Below are positions 52,741-64,000 of a stretch of 64,000 nt of DNA, piece after piece. Source of the DNA: Corythucha ciliata (lineage: Eukaryota > Arthropoda > Insecta > Hemiptera > Tingidae); contig CM075942.1 in the NCBI GenBank assembly GCA_038030265.1, positions 46,900,751 to 46,964,750 on the forward strand, read 5' to 3'. Below the pieces are notes generated by a model that did no database searches, was not told the DNA's origin, and saw only the letters and a program-made list of their open reading frames with translations. Each line of letters begins with the position of its first letter. Position 1 is the first letter of the stretch. The translations under genes were made by a program, and so were the position numbers.

Positions 52741-53760
52741 CTAAATGTCTTCTACCGTACTGTTGTTTTTACTGAAGTCATCAAAATTTTTGGATTTTAG
52801 AATTTGTAAAAGAGGTTTACGGTCTTTTTCTATTTGAATGGTTTTCCCAATTATGTACTCTTTAAATTTGTCACAGCAACACGCGACGGCGAGGGCCTCT
52901 CTTTCAATATTAGAATAGTTTTGTTCAGTTTCGGACAGAGCGCGCGATATGTATGACACCGGGCGAAACTCGTTGAAGGGCTGTTTTTGCAATAAAATTC
53001 CGCCCAACCCGAGTGACGATGCGTCCGCAGAAATTTTAGTCGGTAAATGAGGGTCGCAATAGGCTAGTATAGGAACCGAAGTTAGCATTTTTTTAAAAAT
53101 CGTATCGATGCATTCTTAGAGTTTAGAAGGTCAGTGATGGGTTTTAAGACGTCTGCCCGTTTGGGAATGTGTTTCCACGAGAAAGTTACCGTCCCCAGGA
53201 ATCACCCCTCTGACCTATTTTGGGTGCTCCATTACAATGATAGCATTGACCTTGTCGTTATCGATTTTGATCCCATCAGTAGAAAGATCGTGCCCTAGAA
53301 ATCTGAGACGTCGGGTTTTCAGCGTTTAACGTAACGTCGGTGCGCTCGAGTTGTTTGAGAACGTTTCGAACGGTGTGGTCATGTTCAGAATGGGGTTTTC
53401 CCCATATAAGGATGTCATCCATGTGGACTGCTGTGTTGACGACGTTGTTGACAATCTTTATAATCCGATTTTGAAAGACCTCTGGCACTGATGTGATTCC
53501 GAGCGGAAATACTTCGAACTTGAAGCGTCCGAATGGTGTTAAAAAAGTCGCTAGGTGTTGAGAGCTTGTTTCTAATGGCACCTGCCACCTGCCAAAACCA
53601 ATGATTGGCGTCTAATTTCGAAAAAAATTTTAGCTCCCGAAAGTCGACTGAATGAATGTTCAGTGCCAGGAATAGGGTAATAATGACGTTTGACGTTTTC
53701 GTTAAGCCGGGTCATATCAACACAATAAATTCGCACGTCACCATTTTTCTTGGGCACACC
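52741..53760 (-). pseudogene. gypsy reverse transcriptase and RNase H, broken
   Basis: Fragments in order: VDMTRLNENVKRHYYPIPGT; FGRFKFEVFPLGITSVPEVF; MDDILIWGKPHSEHD, where the catalytic YxDD is changed to HMDD; then, after a frame break near 53300-53100, the RNase H region with ADASSLGLGGILLQKQ, RPVSYISRALSETEQNY and EREALAVACCCDKF. The order and motifs are those of Ty3/gypsy pol; several shifts and stops make it inactive. Confidence 0.8.
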
Positions 53761-54129
53761 ATTCTGTCACCGGCTCGACAGTCTCGATCACTCCCATGCC
53801 AACCATGCGTTTGAGTTCTTTCTTGTTTCTTTTCCAAAAGAGGAATAGGCACCTTCATTTGAAGTCATGATAGCGAAGGGTTTCGCGTTGTCTTTTAACT
53901 GAATGGATTACGGTTTGGGGAACCTAGACCTGAAAACAAGTTCGGGAATTCGGCTTTCCAATCAGCTTGGCTCACTTGATTGACAATTGCTAAAATTCCA
54001 AGTTTTTAGAGGGCTTGTTTCCCCAAAAGTGGCCGACGAATTGAGTCGGAAATGTATATTTGATCGATACAGGAACGGTCTTTGAAAGTGCCGAGAACAG
54101 AGAGGGGTGAGACGTCGGCGTTGACCAAT

Positions 54130-54430
54130 CTCCTGTTTTACAAAGGGATGTTGCGGATTAATGACTTGGGCAATACTGTTACGTCAGCTCCAGAATGAAT
54201 ATAAAATGTTACCTTTGATTTTTAAAGATCTTCGATTTGAACATCGATGGACCAGTCTTGACTACACGAACTTGGACTATAGTTGCAAGACAGGTGTGCG
54301 TCCTCCTCGTCTGATTCCGTAGCAACTTCGTTGTACGTGTCTTTATTCAGGCGCACTTTTGCAAAATATCCTAGACGCTGACAATTCATGCAGGTTGCAT
54401 TCTTAGCCGGACAAAGGCCTCTTCGATGAG
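54130..54430 (-). pseudogene. gypsy CCHC knuckle and aspartic protease, mutated
   Basis: CPAKNATCMNCQRLGYFAK matches gypsy zinc knuckles, with the histidine changed to tyrosine and the last cysteine absent. Downstream, FYIHSGADVTVLPKS is the retropepsin active-site block with the catalytic Asp replaced by His. Both are loss-of-function signs. Confidence 0.65.
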
Positions 54431-54756
54431 ATGGCGTCCGTCCACACTACCGGCAAGTATCAGCTTACTGGTTAGAGGTACGTGTAGGTACCTGATTTCT
54501 CTCTTGATCATGTTGAAAGAATTTTTCACTTCGCGGTGTGAATGGTTAGAGTTGAATCCCAAGCGTGCTGAGGTTTTGTCTTTAACTCTATCGACGGATG
54601 CAACTTCTACATCCTGTTTTTGACGCTTTAAGCTGTTCGGAGCTGCGAAGCATGTTTAAAGCTGTTTGTTAAGTCAGCTCTGGATCCAGTTGAAGTCTGT
54701 CGGATAAGTCTTCGTTGTTCATACCAAAGATCGATACCATTAACTGCACTTGCTCT

Positions 54757-55062
54757 TCAAGTCGCCCCCATTCGCATGACCATGTAAATGTCAGTGATAA
54801 ATTCTTCAGCTATTTCTGATGGAGCCTGTTTTCGGCGAAGGAATTTCGCGCGCTCGTTAATGATGTTCTTTTTGGGTACAAAATGACTACCGAAGGCTTT
54901 TAATACAATGTTGAAATCTCGAAGCGAAACGAAGATTTCCTCAGTTTTCTCCCCCATGTAGTATATATCAGCATATCTACCTGGCGGGAACCAGGAGCGT
55001 TGTAAAGTCCTGAGACACTCCGGTAACGCAAAAATAGTTTTTTCCATGCATCCCATTCTCAT
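54757..55062 (-). pseudogene. gypsy gag fragment
   Basis: About 100 residues; contains FALPECLRTLQRSWFPPGRY, then FVPKKNIINERAKFLRRKQ and EIAEEFITDIYMV, the pattern of gypsy/K02A2.6-type gag (..FVPKxNxIxERxxFxxRxQ..ESVExFIxxLxxLA). The remaining gag continues in another frame. Confidence 0.6.
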
Positions 55063-55300
55063 GGCTTGAAACTGAAACTTTCAGGACCCTTGACTTGGGT
55101 GAATGAATGGTCCGGAACGGAAGATTTTCCGTTCCGTGAGATTTCGTGGTTAGAACATTTTGTAATAAGTGCTTTTTGGGATTAGAGCTTTAATGTATTC
55201 AAGGTTTTTTGTGGTTCAATGTTTCCATCAAACGTTTTGTGTACCAATGCTACATTGGTCACCAAAAATATACCAAGCATAACTAACCATTGGGCATAAC

Positions 55301-55882
55301 TATACCAAGTTGCCGTACCTAGCTAGTTCCCGTGGACACAAAATGCTATTTTGAGTGGTCAAAGTGTCATTTCCTCAAGATTGACACTCTTTACACAATG
55401 GTAGGCTTCACCGATGTGGAAGTCCATCAACATTTCAGCGCCCAGAAATCTTAAAAATCGCCGAACTTACAAGTGCGTCCAAGAAAAACAGGACAACTTC
55501 TGCAGTTGTTCCAGCTTCCAGATTATTGCAATCGGGACGGAGAAGAGGAAGGTCCGTATATAGTCCTCCACTTGTACCGAAATTCAAAGAATATGCCTCC
55601 CAGAAATTATATTTATTTTTTCTCTAACTAAAAAAACAAGACGGATAATTACCAAAACAGGGAGTTAAAACTGCGAGGATATCTAGGGCAGAATTTTCAA
55701 ATTAAGAACAATTCACCGTGCTTTCTTAAGTTAATTGCAAAGCTGTTGGTGGCGCATTTTACAGTCTTTGTCCCAGCTAAAATGTATTATCGCGCGGAAG
55801 GCTAAAGAGAAAAAGTATTTTAAACTCGTTATCCGGATGAAAATAATATCGACCATTCTTTCTTGGGTCATCTGGAAATTGA
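55301..55882. other. Non-coding stretch
   Basis: No gene seen; the ORF 55735-55923 (+) overlaps the palindrome below and is chance. Confidence 0.35.
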
Positions 55883-55993
55883 AGCCATCTTCAGTGTTAT
55901 CTTGTACACTTATCCTTTCTTAATAATTTGGATTATAATTAAGATTTTGTTAAGAAAGGATAATAAGTATATAAGATAACACTGAAGATGGCT
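55883..55993. repeat. Palindrome of 111 bp
   Basis: AGCCATCTTCAGTGTTATCTT..ACTTATCCTTTCTTAA pairs with TTAAGAAAGGATAATAAGT..AAGATAACACTGAAGATGGCT around a loop of about 25 bp. The arms are almost perfect. It could be a short MITE; no target duplication is clear. Confidence 0.7.
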
Positions 55994-56923
55994 GAAAACC
56001 GCTTCTGTTGAATTATATTTGTAAACGTGGGAAGACCAAACAAGATTATTTTGTTCGACCCCACAATGTCGCCGCTTCAAAGAGATTTAATTTATCGGTC
56101 AGGAAAGATATTTGAGATCAGTGACAGATATGGAGTATATTTGGAGGGAGCAAAAACCTTTTTCACTTGAGAAAAATTATAGATTGGTATAATTCAGATC
56201 AAAAGACTTAGAAACGAGCTGGAATAAAAGCAGTATTTGTCTAGCCTGAATCATACATAATTAGGTTATTATAGTCTGTCCACTTAGTGATGGACTCTCG
56301 AATGTGTTGCTTCATTTCGATAATTCGATTTGTTCAATCCCACCAAAAATATTTAGAATCGGAAGATAATAATGTTATTTATTGGAAAATTAGCCATTTA
56401 TGCCTGCTGCGCTCTATCGATAGCCATCTGCTTTAATCGCATTTTAAGATGAATCGTTAAATCTGCAAAAATAATAATATTACTGCCCTTTGATCACTGC
56501 ACAAAAGGCAGACAATGCAACGGTGACCGCTTTTTAGAAATTATTATCCAAACACACCCCGAAATGTCTCCCATATCGCGGAATTCATTCATATTTTGAG
56601 CCACCGATGGGCAACTTATGGGCAAGAAATCTGCAATAATAATAATAATACTGCCCTTTTCACCCAAAGTAAAGGGTGACGTCATTCATTATAAAGCAGA
56701 AACAGGATAGGCCCCAGAACCGAATCCAATCCTTCAGGGGCACCACCGTCGTGGAGCTCTCTTCGAATGGAGGAGGGAGGTCACCTGACCTGCGTTTGTT
56801 TTTTCCGCTCAGTCGAAATATCGCTTTTGATTCGGGATAATTACTCATGTATTCTCTGAAAGACTAGAATTGCTGAAACAATTTTATGTGGAAAAATATG
56901 AAATGTAATATAAACGGTAGGAT
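55994..56923. other. Non-coding stretch downstream of the FBXO22-like gene
   Basis: A direct repeat AATCTGCAA..AATAATAAT..ACTGCCCTTT occurs at about 56461-56492 and 56628-56660. A block at 56386-56440 (AATTAGCCATTTATGCC..ATAGCCATCTGCT) faintly resembles the inner arm of the palindromic element (43812-43860). Confidence 0.35.
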
Positions 56924-58443
56924 TCATTTAAGGAAAGTAACAATGGCGATAGAGACACATCTGGTATACACGTAGTTCGTCTTACTTCGTTTAGGCCTCG
57001 GATCTGAAATAAAAACAATGACCGTGTTCTGTGATACACGAATATGACAGCTAGACGGCCTATATAGTTGAAATATTAACTTTGGGCGGCTGAGGATGGA
57101 AAAGCGTATTCTGTGAAACTCCAAATCCCGTAGTACGGAACGCCGGGGAAGTGCTTGACGAAGGATTTCATCCTGAAATAACGTTTCAAATCAATGCAGG
57201 CGAAAACGAAAGCGAATCGTTGAGCTCCCGCGGGCAAGGGTCCAACTTCAGCGGCCAGCTACAAAAACAGAATTAGTCTCTGACGGTTATGTTTCACCGT
57301 CATGTACGGAACCTTTTCGAAAAAACTATCGGTATGCACTGACGGGCGCATCACATCAGCGTATGCCTCCACTTTGTCGCCGGAGAAGCGCAGCAGGACT
57401 AGGTCATCCTCTTTTTCGTCGTTGTCATCGACGAAAAACATGGCGGGCATAGCACCGACCATTGGTGAGGTTAAGTGGCGGAGGCAGTAGCTCACAGCGA
57501 GTTCACGGGTGTCACGGACGAAAAAAATGACGAGTTTAGAAGTTGAGAGTAGCTGTTCGAGGGGAGTGGTATCGCGGAGGCAACCGTAGCCAGTTCGTGA
57601 GGCGGAAACCGCTTGAAATCTTGACCCCTTTGGCGTTTAACGGAAAATAAATTCGCAGTTTTACTTTTAAGTTATGAAACAAACAAAAAATTGAATTTCA
57701 TCGGACCGATCTTATCTGTTTCACCGACACAAGCTCAGCATCAATACCAGCGATTTCTGGAATGATCAACACGTGTTCGCCAACAACTGCAGAACAAATT
57801 TTTCCAACTCATATAATTATCAACCAATAAGAACATAAAATATTATAAAAAACTCACAATTATTAGCTGGTTCCTGCACTAACCCTTTCGAAACAGTACA
57901 CATCAAGGAATTGCAGGCCATGAAGAAAACGGCTGAGACTTTCTCCATAAAATTTTCATCGAACTTGTGCTTCCACAAGTCTTTGAAAAAAAAAAAAAAA
58001 AACAGTGATTAGATCAATTAGAAATGTTTAGCCATTGAATTTTTTAAAATACCTATCACTTTTTGTCTCTGAGATTTACTCATTTTTGACGGCAAGCTAT
58101 CAATGTCAGTTTCACTGAAGAACATGAGTATTTTTGGGACTACTCGTGAATTCACAACGGTGTCTTCGCTCAACTCATAGCATAAGACTGTCTTCTGTAT
58201 GAATTTCGACGCGATTGACTCCCATTCCCTGATTAAAAGAAAACCGTGCCACAGGTGCTATAATGTCTCTGTTGATGATTCCAAGGCGTGCGTTAGTTAC
58301 GGAGAAAAGAGGTGTTATTACTTGCAAACTTGGGTCGCCGTGACTAAACCGCTCGAGGGTAAATATGAAAATATGCGCTTAAGGAGTTCGTATTGACAAC
58401 CTATGATTGTTCCGGCGTCGATGTTGGCCTGCGGAACCGACAT
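56924..58443 (-). CDS. F-box and FIST-domain protein, FBXO22-like
   Basis: Seven exons: 58443-58322, 58228-58053, 57980-57858, 57786-57725, 57627-57298, 57258-57081, 57003-56924; total 357 codons, open throughout. Introns are 93, 72, 71, 97, 39 and 77 nt. The F-box is at residues about 15-50 (YELLKRIFSYLPSSGLVTAT, then QVCKEWESIA), split by intron 1. The C-terminal half resembles FIST_C of FBXO22: LVIFFVRDTRELAV, LLRFSGDKVEAYADVM, RFAFVFACIDL, VKHFPGVPYYG, and a terminal YTRCVSIAIVTFLK. It is slightly shorter than human FBXO22 (403). By family it is an SCF ubiquitin-ligase receptor; FBXO22 targets histone demethylases in vertebrates, but substrates here are unknown. Divergence is high, so 'FBXO22-like' rests on motif order. 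Confidence 0.78.
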
Positions 58444-59460
58444 TCGGCGTGTCAACTGACAATGATTATAGTAGTGTTTTCAAAAAATAGGGTTTGTTAC
58501 CATTTTAAGGAGTTTTCTTCGTTCAGCTGAATGTTTTTACGATGCCTTTTCAAAACAGTAATCCGTGGAAAAACGTACGCTAGATGCAAGATTCTGAACG
58601 CTGACATACAGTCAAAAAGCCAAAACAATCTTATCGTTATCGATAAAACATGGACCGAGCGTTTATTGTAGGAACCTTTTGCTCCCCGTAGCCTCGTCCC
58701 GTTGCAACTCTTATGGGCGGGCTTATTCAGGTGCCGTTAGTTCTTCCTGTCAATATCAGACGAAAATAAAAATTACTGGCTGTTTCAAGCCACGAATCAC
58801 AATGAATCTCCGGATTTTTAGGTATTACGTTCTTTTATGTAGAAATGTGAAATTGAGACTTGGTATCCAGTAGGACGGATATATTATGTATAGCGGTACT
58901 ATGTATTTCTTATTCCCACTATTCCACACGAAACTCGTTATGTGGGCCTATTAGCGTAATTATTTTGCTATTTAACTGACAAAGTTGGGTATATCATCTG
59001 GTCCGTCAGAGCTATATATAGCTGTAAAGCAGGCAGTGTACAAACGGAGACTTTTCTGTCCTTGTCATGAAATTTTTAAGATTTTTAGGAATGTTCGTTT
59101 GTCGTGATGTCAAAAAGTATAAAAACTATATGTTTCTATGGAGAAACCAAGAAAAAACGGATAAATTTTGGAAAAATATCTCCTTTCTCCTTTACCACGG
59201 AAACCCAGCTTAGAAATACCGCGTCTACATTAGCCCTGTGAACATAGGAGGGCAGGACATAAAAAATGGGAGTAACTTTTGGGGCTTGAAAATAAACAAT
59301 TTCTGTCGGAATAATAGAGAGATTTTGCAAACAGCTCCGCTAGTGCTAACGTTAACGCTATTCACATTTCAACCTACAAAATGTTTATACCCTAGCAACG
59401 CGTACACAAAAATTAACTTTTGCGTTTACGGGACTGGCTGGTCACTGGTTGCAAAATCTC
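58444..59460. other. Non-coding stretch upstream of the FBXO22-like gene
   Basis: No gene seen. It should contain the promoter of the FBXO22-like gene, but no TATA box is evident on its strand. Confidence 0.35.
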
Positions 59461-59529
59461 TCCAATGTAGGTACATACGGCAACAGGAACGGATTTAGAG
59501 TTTTTGCTGGGGGGGGGGGGAGATTCTTA

Positions 59530-59870
59530 AGCCTGCACGTGAGTGGGCATTTCGTCTCAGTTAAGGTGACTGCTCAGTTAAACTGTACAGTTCTCAGTTC
59601 AGTTGCCAACACTATCCGAAGATTGTTTCCGCCGTTTCAACCATTCCTTGCACCACTGCCTGCGTCTTTTAGGTTGGTTACTTTCCTGATGAATAATTTA
59701 ATTGCACAAATTAAACCGAGAACGGCAATACGGTCCTGCTCATTCGAATCCATTATGTTAACTGAAGAATTGAACTGTACGTGTGTTGGGGACTGAACTG
59801 AACAGTCCAAACTGACAGTTTAAACTGTGCAGTTTGAACTGACAGTTCAAACTGCACGTGAGTGGACGGC
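59530..59870. repeat. AACTG-rich repeat pair
   Basis: GCACGTGAGTGG occurs at about 59536-59548 and 59853-59864, bordering phrases CAGTTTAAACTG, CAGTTCAAACTG and GAACTGACAGTTC, several of them self-complementary. Probably remains of a small inverted-repeat element. Confidence 0.4.
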
Positions 59871-59888
59871 TTTAAGCACTTTAGGTCT

Positions 59889-60047
59889 GTCGTCCACTGG
59901 AATTGATTTCGAGCAAAACCGCGACAACGAGCGTACATCCCAAAGCCTTGAATTGAATGTGACATCGTCCTCTGCAGGCTTTGCTACAGTGCATGCATTC
60001 ATGCACGCTCATTGTCGCGCCGCTCGAAAACGCTTCCAGTGGACGAC
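59889..60047. mobile_element. MITE with GTCGTCCACTGG ends
   Basis: GTCGTCCACTGGAA..TTTCGAGC..CGCGACAACGAGCGT is mirrored by ACGCTCATTGTCGCG..GCTCGAAAA..TTCCAGTGGACGAC. GGTCT lies outside both ends (one base apart at the right). 159 bp, non-coding. Confidence 0.65.
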
Positions 60048-60059
60048 CGGTCTTGTTCT

Positions 60060-61345
60060 TCAATGAGAGAGCTTGCTGTAAATTGCACTCGCTGACAGTA
60101 TGAACAGATTGGCTTTTGAATTGGTGATGTACGTATGTGTGGGTGGCTACATAAGTTGGAGGTTGGGGCAGTCGCCACCCCCATCCACCGTAAGATTGGA
60201 AAACAGAAAAAAGAGCCGGGGAAGCATTATTTTTTATGAATCCGTTAAAAGAAACTCAAATCAAGAGTTTAGAACAATGTTTGAAGAAACAAGGTATTGG
60301 TGAACTCTCAATCTATTGAAACCAAGGAGCCTCGTATTACTCAGCAGATGAAGAATCGACCGGATCCTCAGACTCAGAATGTTGAAGATTTCTTTGAATC
60401 ACAGTAGAACCATTTATCAAAGGAATCTTGGAGGGCATGAAGGAGAGATTCAGTCCACGAGTCACAACTCACTAGTTCGAGCTTCTCGTGCTCATTCCGC
60501 AGAACATAATAAAATTCGACTTGACGGAACTGGAACCTCAGCTTCTTTGCATGTAGAGTTATTGAGTCAAGTTCAGTATACTTATAATTACTGAACAATG
60601 AAGACTATTTCAACGACTGATCAAGTTGAGGGTTCAGAAGTCCAGACCCTCAACCTTGTGGCCATCAGATGGCGCAGGCTTTGCCTATCTTGACAGCAAT
60701 TACAGCCCCGCACCCTGCATAACAGCCAAGACTCAAGAGTCGTCTTTGCCAATCTGGACCCCCATTCTTTTTGCCCGATATTCTGTGCGTGAGGCACACG
60801 ACGCACTTTTTTACTGTTTGACTTTTAAAAAAATCTCTTGTACCCCACGCACATTAATGGCCACATTTTAATTAAGTAGATAATGTAATGAATGCAGAAT
60901 TAAGAAGAGGAAAGAAGACGAGGGTGAAAGGACGGAGGCCGAGGTATCATCTGTTCAGTTCCCCGAACTCCTAGAAGGTAGAATGTTGCCTGAAAAAAAA
61001 GGTATTGAAACAAATCTGGGAAAAAGTCGGACATTTCTTGTTCAAGTACTTGTCTGCCCATATGGCAATATATTTCAGTGTTCAAACGAAGCATTTTGGT
61101 TTTTCGTTTCACTTCAGCAGAGGGATTTATAAAGAGGGGGTAATAAAAATACTTCAAATATGTGCGAATAATTTCATACCAAGCCTCTCCATGGGCTTCA
61201 AAATGGGCATAATAAAAAAGAAATAATTCAATTTCTTGAAATATCATTCAACCAAACAAACCTAAAACTTCACTTTTAATGTTTTTAACTACTTTGAACA
61301 TCAGCTAAAGTAGAAGACAGGACAAAAAAGTCTCCATGTGTACAG
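60060..61345. other. Non-coding stretch
   Basis: Short ORFs on both strands (60374-60598, 60900-61247 and others) have no domain character. Confidence 0.35.
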
Positions 61346-61349
61346 GGCT

Positions 61350-61487
61350 TGGCCCTGTTCACGAACTCTATGTTTGTGTTGTGTAGTGTCTATGCAACCT
61401 ATAAAAATGCTTCATTTTTCGAGGGAGTAAACCTGTTTGGCTGCATAGACTCCACAGAACGTTAACATAGAGCTTGTGAACCGGGCC
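61350..61487. mobile_element. MITE, GGGCC(C/T)-terminated
   Basis: GGCCCTGTTCACGAACTCTATGTT at the left, AACATAGAGCTTGTGAACCGGGCC at the right, with inner CTATGCAACC / GGCTGCATAG also paired. 138 bp. The termini recall the GGCCCG family at 9330 and 35733. Confidence 0.6.
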
Positions 61488-62034
61488 TAATAGGCTAACC
61501 AGTTAAGCTACTGTTCAAAAGCCACAAGCTGAGTAAGACATCGTCCCATAAAATTGGCCCATACTGGCCAATTGACGTCCCAATTTGTGTTTAACCAATT
61601 GAGTATTATCACCAGAAAAACTCGTTATTTCGAGAAAACCCTTGACCATTTTACTCCGAAGAATCGTTATTTCCAGAGAAAATCCTAATTCTTTCACTTC
61701 TCAATATTGGATACTATTCCTAAGTCCCATTGTGGGGGGGGGGGACATACAGGGCCTATAGCAGCACAGGGAACTGAAGATTTGAGGACGAACAGAGGAG
61801 CCGTAATAATTAATGGACTGCAAAGGAGGGCGCTCTTTGAATCGTTGAAAAGCTTACAAAATAAGGAAGTTTTTCCACTTTTTTTTTTTTAGCTAATTTT
61901 CTTCCTCATGGCGAAGAGGTGAAAATCGCGTCGGAAAATGTATGGAAATGTGAGTCACCAGTTTCTTTCGTAATAATCAGCTGCTCTCACGTATGACGTA
62001 TGGTACGAAGGTAGTTTTCATCCGAAAGTGGACA

Positions 62035-63320
62035 CATTTTAAAGGAAATTTTGTGCTCTTTACAGGAAATGAAGCTAAATTCCCAGCTTCAATTGTGGCT
62101 TAAAAAATTCCTTTTGATGTGTACTTCCAGGATTCGAAGAGTCCGCAACGATACGGGGTGGCAAACATCCTTTTAAGGGTGGGGAGACGTTGGCCATCTC
62201 ACCACTATAAGACGTAAAAAAATTTGCCCGAACGGGGTGTCTAATCTTATGTATTTTTGTGTGCCGAGTCGATAAAAATCAACCACAAGTACGTGCGACA
62301 ATTAGTTTTTGAGTTACGACGTAAACTGTACCAAATTGCCTGTACCATTTAAGCCTGTTATAGGCTTAAATATTCCCAAAAAATCCTCATGTCCAACGTT
62401 TAGTAATGCGGTTGACATAGATGTCATTTCTGAAGTCGTTTTTGGCGCTGAATCGAATGCACGGTGGCTCGTTTCTCTACGATCAATATTCTTTGAGTTA
62501 CTAACGAAAATACCTGAAAAAGCGAGTTTTCCCCGATACTTTGATGTGATATGAAAATGATGTGTATCAAGATTTTGGGCAGGGTATCAGCATTAACCAC
62601 GATTTCTGATCTTACGTAGTTTTTCTGGTGCTGAATCGAATGAGCGTTTGCAGGGATCGCTGGGGTCAATACTTTCTGAGATACGCCCAAAAATAAAAGA
62701 TCAAATCCTTTAAAAATGCTGGAGATGTTTGTCCGTAACTCAAAAGTATAGATACTAGTGATCCCGACAGCAGCTCAGTCAAGTCAGCAGTCCTGCTCCT
62801 GCCTAAATACTAATACAATTCTTTTAGTGCACATATTTACGTGTAGAAAAAAATCGCGTTTTTTCGGGTATTTCCGTTCATAAGTCAAATAATATTGATC
62901 TCAGAGAATCGAGCTACCGTGCTTTTGATTCAGCACCAGAAACAACTTCAGAAACGACATATGACCCGACTTCATCTCTAAACGTAGGGCATGAGGATTT
63001 TCATAAACTAATCACGAGCCAAAAACAACGGTTTTTTGTTACAAATTTTCACATAACTCGAGAAGTAATCAGCCCATGGACTTGGGGCTGATTTTTATTG
63101 ACTCAGCACACAAAACTGCATAGGATTAGTCACCTCTCATTTGGGCAATTTTTTTCATCCCTTATAGGTGTGAGTTGGCCAACGTCTACCCGCCCTTAAA
63201 AATAGGTTCGCCACACAGTATCGATGCGGACTCTTCGAATCCTCAAAGTATTCATCAAAAGGAATTTTGTAGGCCACATTCGAAATGGGGCAGAATTTTG
63301 CTGCTATTTTGGCTTTATTA
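62035..63320. mobile_element. Fold-back element with internal repeats
   Basis: The arm at about 62040-62240 (AAAAATTCCTTTTGATG..GGATTCGAAGAGTCCG, then GACGTTGGCCA) returns inverted at 63120-63320 (TGGCCAACGTC, CGGACTCTTCGAATCC, CATCAAAAGGAATTTT). The interior holds three related blocks of about 150-190 bp (62390-62530, 62575-62715, and inverted 62880-63010), each with GCTGAATCGAATG.(A/G)CG or its inverse. No transposase frame seen. Confidence 0.6.
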
Positions 63321-63715
63321 CCTGTACTATTTCCAATGAGCTGATTAGTTTTAGGCCAGTACCATTTTATGAGCGTACGGCAAGCATTTAAGTGGGAAAA
63401 ATGGGAATTCATGAAAAAATAATAAAATGTGTGATATTTCTGAAACAAAGCGGAGATTCCAAAAACTCAAAATATAATCATTTCGATGGCAAATGATATG
63501 CCCCATACCTGGTTTTCTTCTGTCCAGCTAATTCACGAACACCCTGCATAGTGACGTCAAGGGGCAAAACGTGATATAATATTTTCTTTCCGTCAATAAG
63601 CGCACAGTACTGAGTGTGTAAATGGTGAAGGGGGATTTTTTGTGCCTCCCCTCCCCCGCCTTCGGGTGTTAGCACCCCCTGACTCGATATTTTCCGGGGC
63701 TTTTTGATGTTGGCT
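63321..63715. other. Non-coding stretch
   Basis: No gene recognised. Confidence 0.35.
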
Positions 63716-63719
63716 CATT

Positions 63720-64000
63720 CTGAAAAGCAATTTCATGGGTTTGGCTCCTTATTTATGAACAAAGTTTCACGCTGTTTGGTCCATTCTTATTTCTAAACCA
63801 ATTTTCGTGGTATTGTCTCACCCCCAAACCAATATCGCTGATTTCTCTCACTCGAAGAGTCAATTTAGTTGTTCCGGCTTCTTGTTGTTGGCTAATTCAC
63901 AACCAACTTCGCGGTGAGTTGGCTTCTTAGGAAAAAACATTTTGGGGGGTTTGCACATTGAAAAAAACAATTTCGCGGGGCTCGCTCGCATTCAGAAAAG
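63720..64000. repeat. Minisatellite family B, third field (runs off the window)
   Basis: Units of the kind 'CCAATTTTCGTGG..TTG.CTC..' (63790-63990), about 40-45 bp and decayed, same family as 6590-7015. Confidence 0.45.

Larger units (their letters stand above)
52270..55300 (-). mobile_element. Decayed Ty3/gypsy LTR retrotransposon
   Basis: Minus-strand order from high to low coordinates: gag (about 55062-54757), CCHC knuckle (about 54420-54300), protease (about 54260-54130), reverse transcriptase (53760-53276), RNase H (53088-52741), then a short integrase-C-like stretch and a purine tract. Most of the integrase is deleted and each domain has frame breaks. A TGGTGACC primer-binding-like site lies at about 55256-55264. 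Confidence 0.75.

Noticed and set aside
60900..61247. 115-residue minus-strand ORF
   Set aside because: No recognisable motif, no flanking splice sites, AT-rich composition.

Overview
This is a eukaryotic nuclear window: spliced genes with GT-AG introns, no operons, and a dense load of decayed transposable elements. Gene and transposon content points to an arthropod (a DUF4817-type HTH element, hAT, R1-like and Ty3/gypsy relics, many MITEs). The exact lineage cannot be fixed from the sequence alone. The non-coding DNA is AT-rich and full of homopolymer runs, palindromes and degenerate minisatellites.

Five host genes can be supported. (1) A TATA-driven two-exon mini-gene for a 44-residue secreted-peptide-like product (3686-3886, +). 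(2) A class A GPCR in four coding exons, 369 residues (17384-19013, +), in which the DRY arginine is replaced. (3) A divergent TRPC-type cation channel in 14 exons, about 727 residues (22469-25436, -). (4) An F-box/leucine-rich-repeat protein in seven exons, about 509 residues (32726-34704, -). (5) An F-box + FIST protein resembling FBXO22 in seven exons, about 356 residues (56924-58443, -). All three long minus-strand models stay in frame from ATG to stop once GT-AG introns are removed. They require several unusually small introns (34, 35, 39 and 41 nt).

Layout: 1-9.3 kb holds the mini-gene plus minisatellites. 9.3-13 kb is a nest of fold-back elements and MITEs, one with a perfect 9-bp target duplication. 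13.3-14.8 kb is the 3' part of an R1-like retrotransposon. 17-25.5 kb holds the GPCR and TRPC genes. 26.5-32 kb holds minisatellites, paired tRNA-like SINE copies, MITEs and a fold-back element containing a complete hAT relic with an 8-bp target duplication. 32.7-34.7 kb is the F-box/LRR gene. 34.7-41.9 kb is repeats and reverse-transcriptase fragments. 42.4-44.5 kb is a nearly perfect palindromic TA-targeting element with 722-bp arms around a DUF4817 HTH ORF. It sits in a (TA)n tract whose uninterrupted paralogue lies at 47.1 kb. 46-49 kb holds two near-identical 500-bp direct repeats. 50.5-52.1 kb is a long degenerate minisatellite field. 52.3-55.3 kb is a decayed Ty3/gypsy element. 56.9-58.4 kb is the FBXO22-like gene. 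59-64 kb is MITEs, a fold-back element and minisatellite.

The genes are not functionally linked to each other. Exon boundaries were placed by eye from splice consensus, reading frame and family resemblance, and no similarity search was run.
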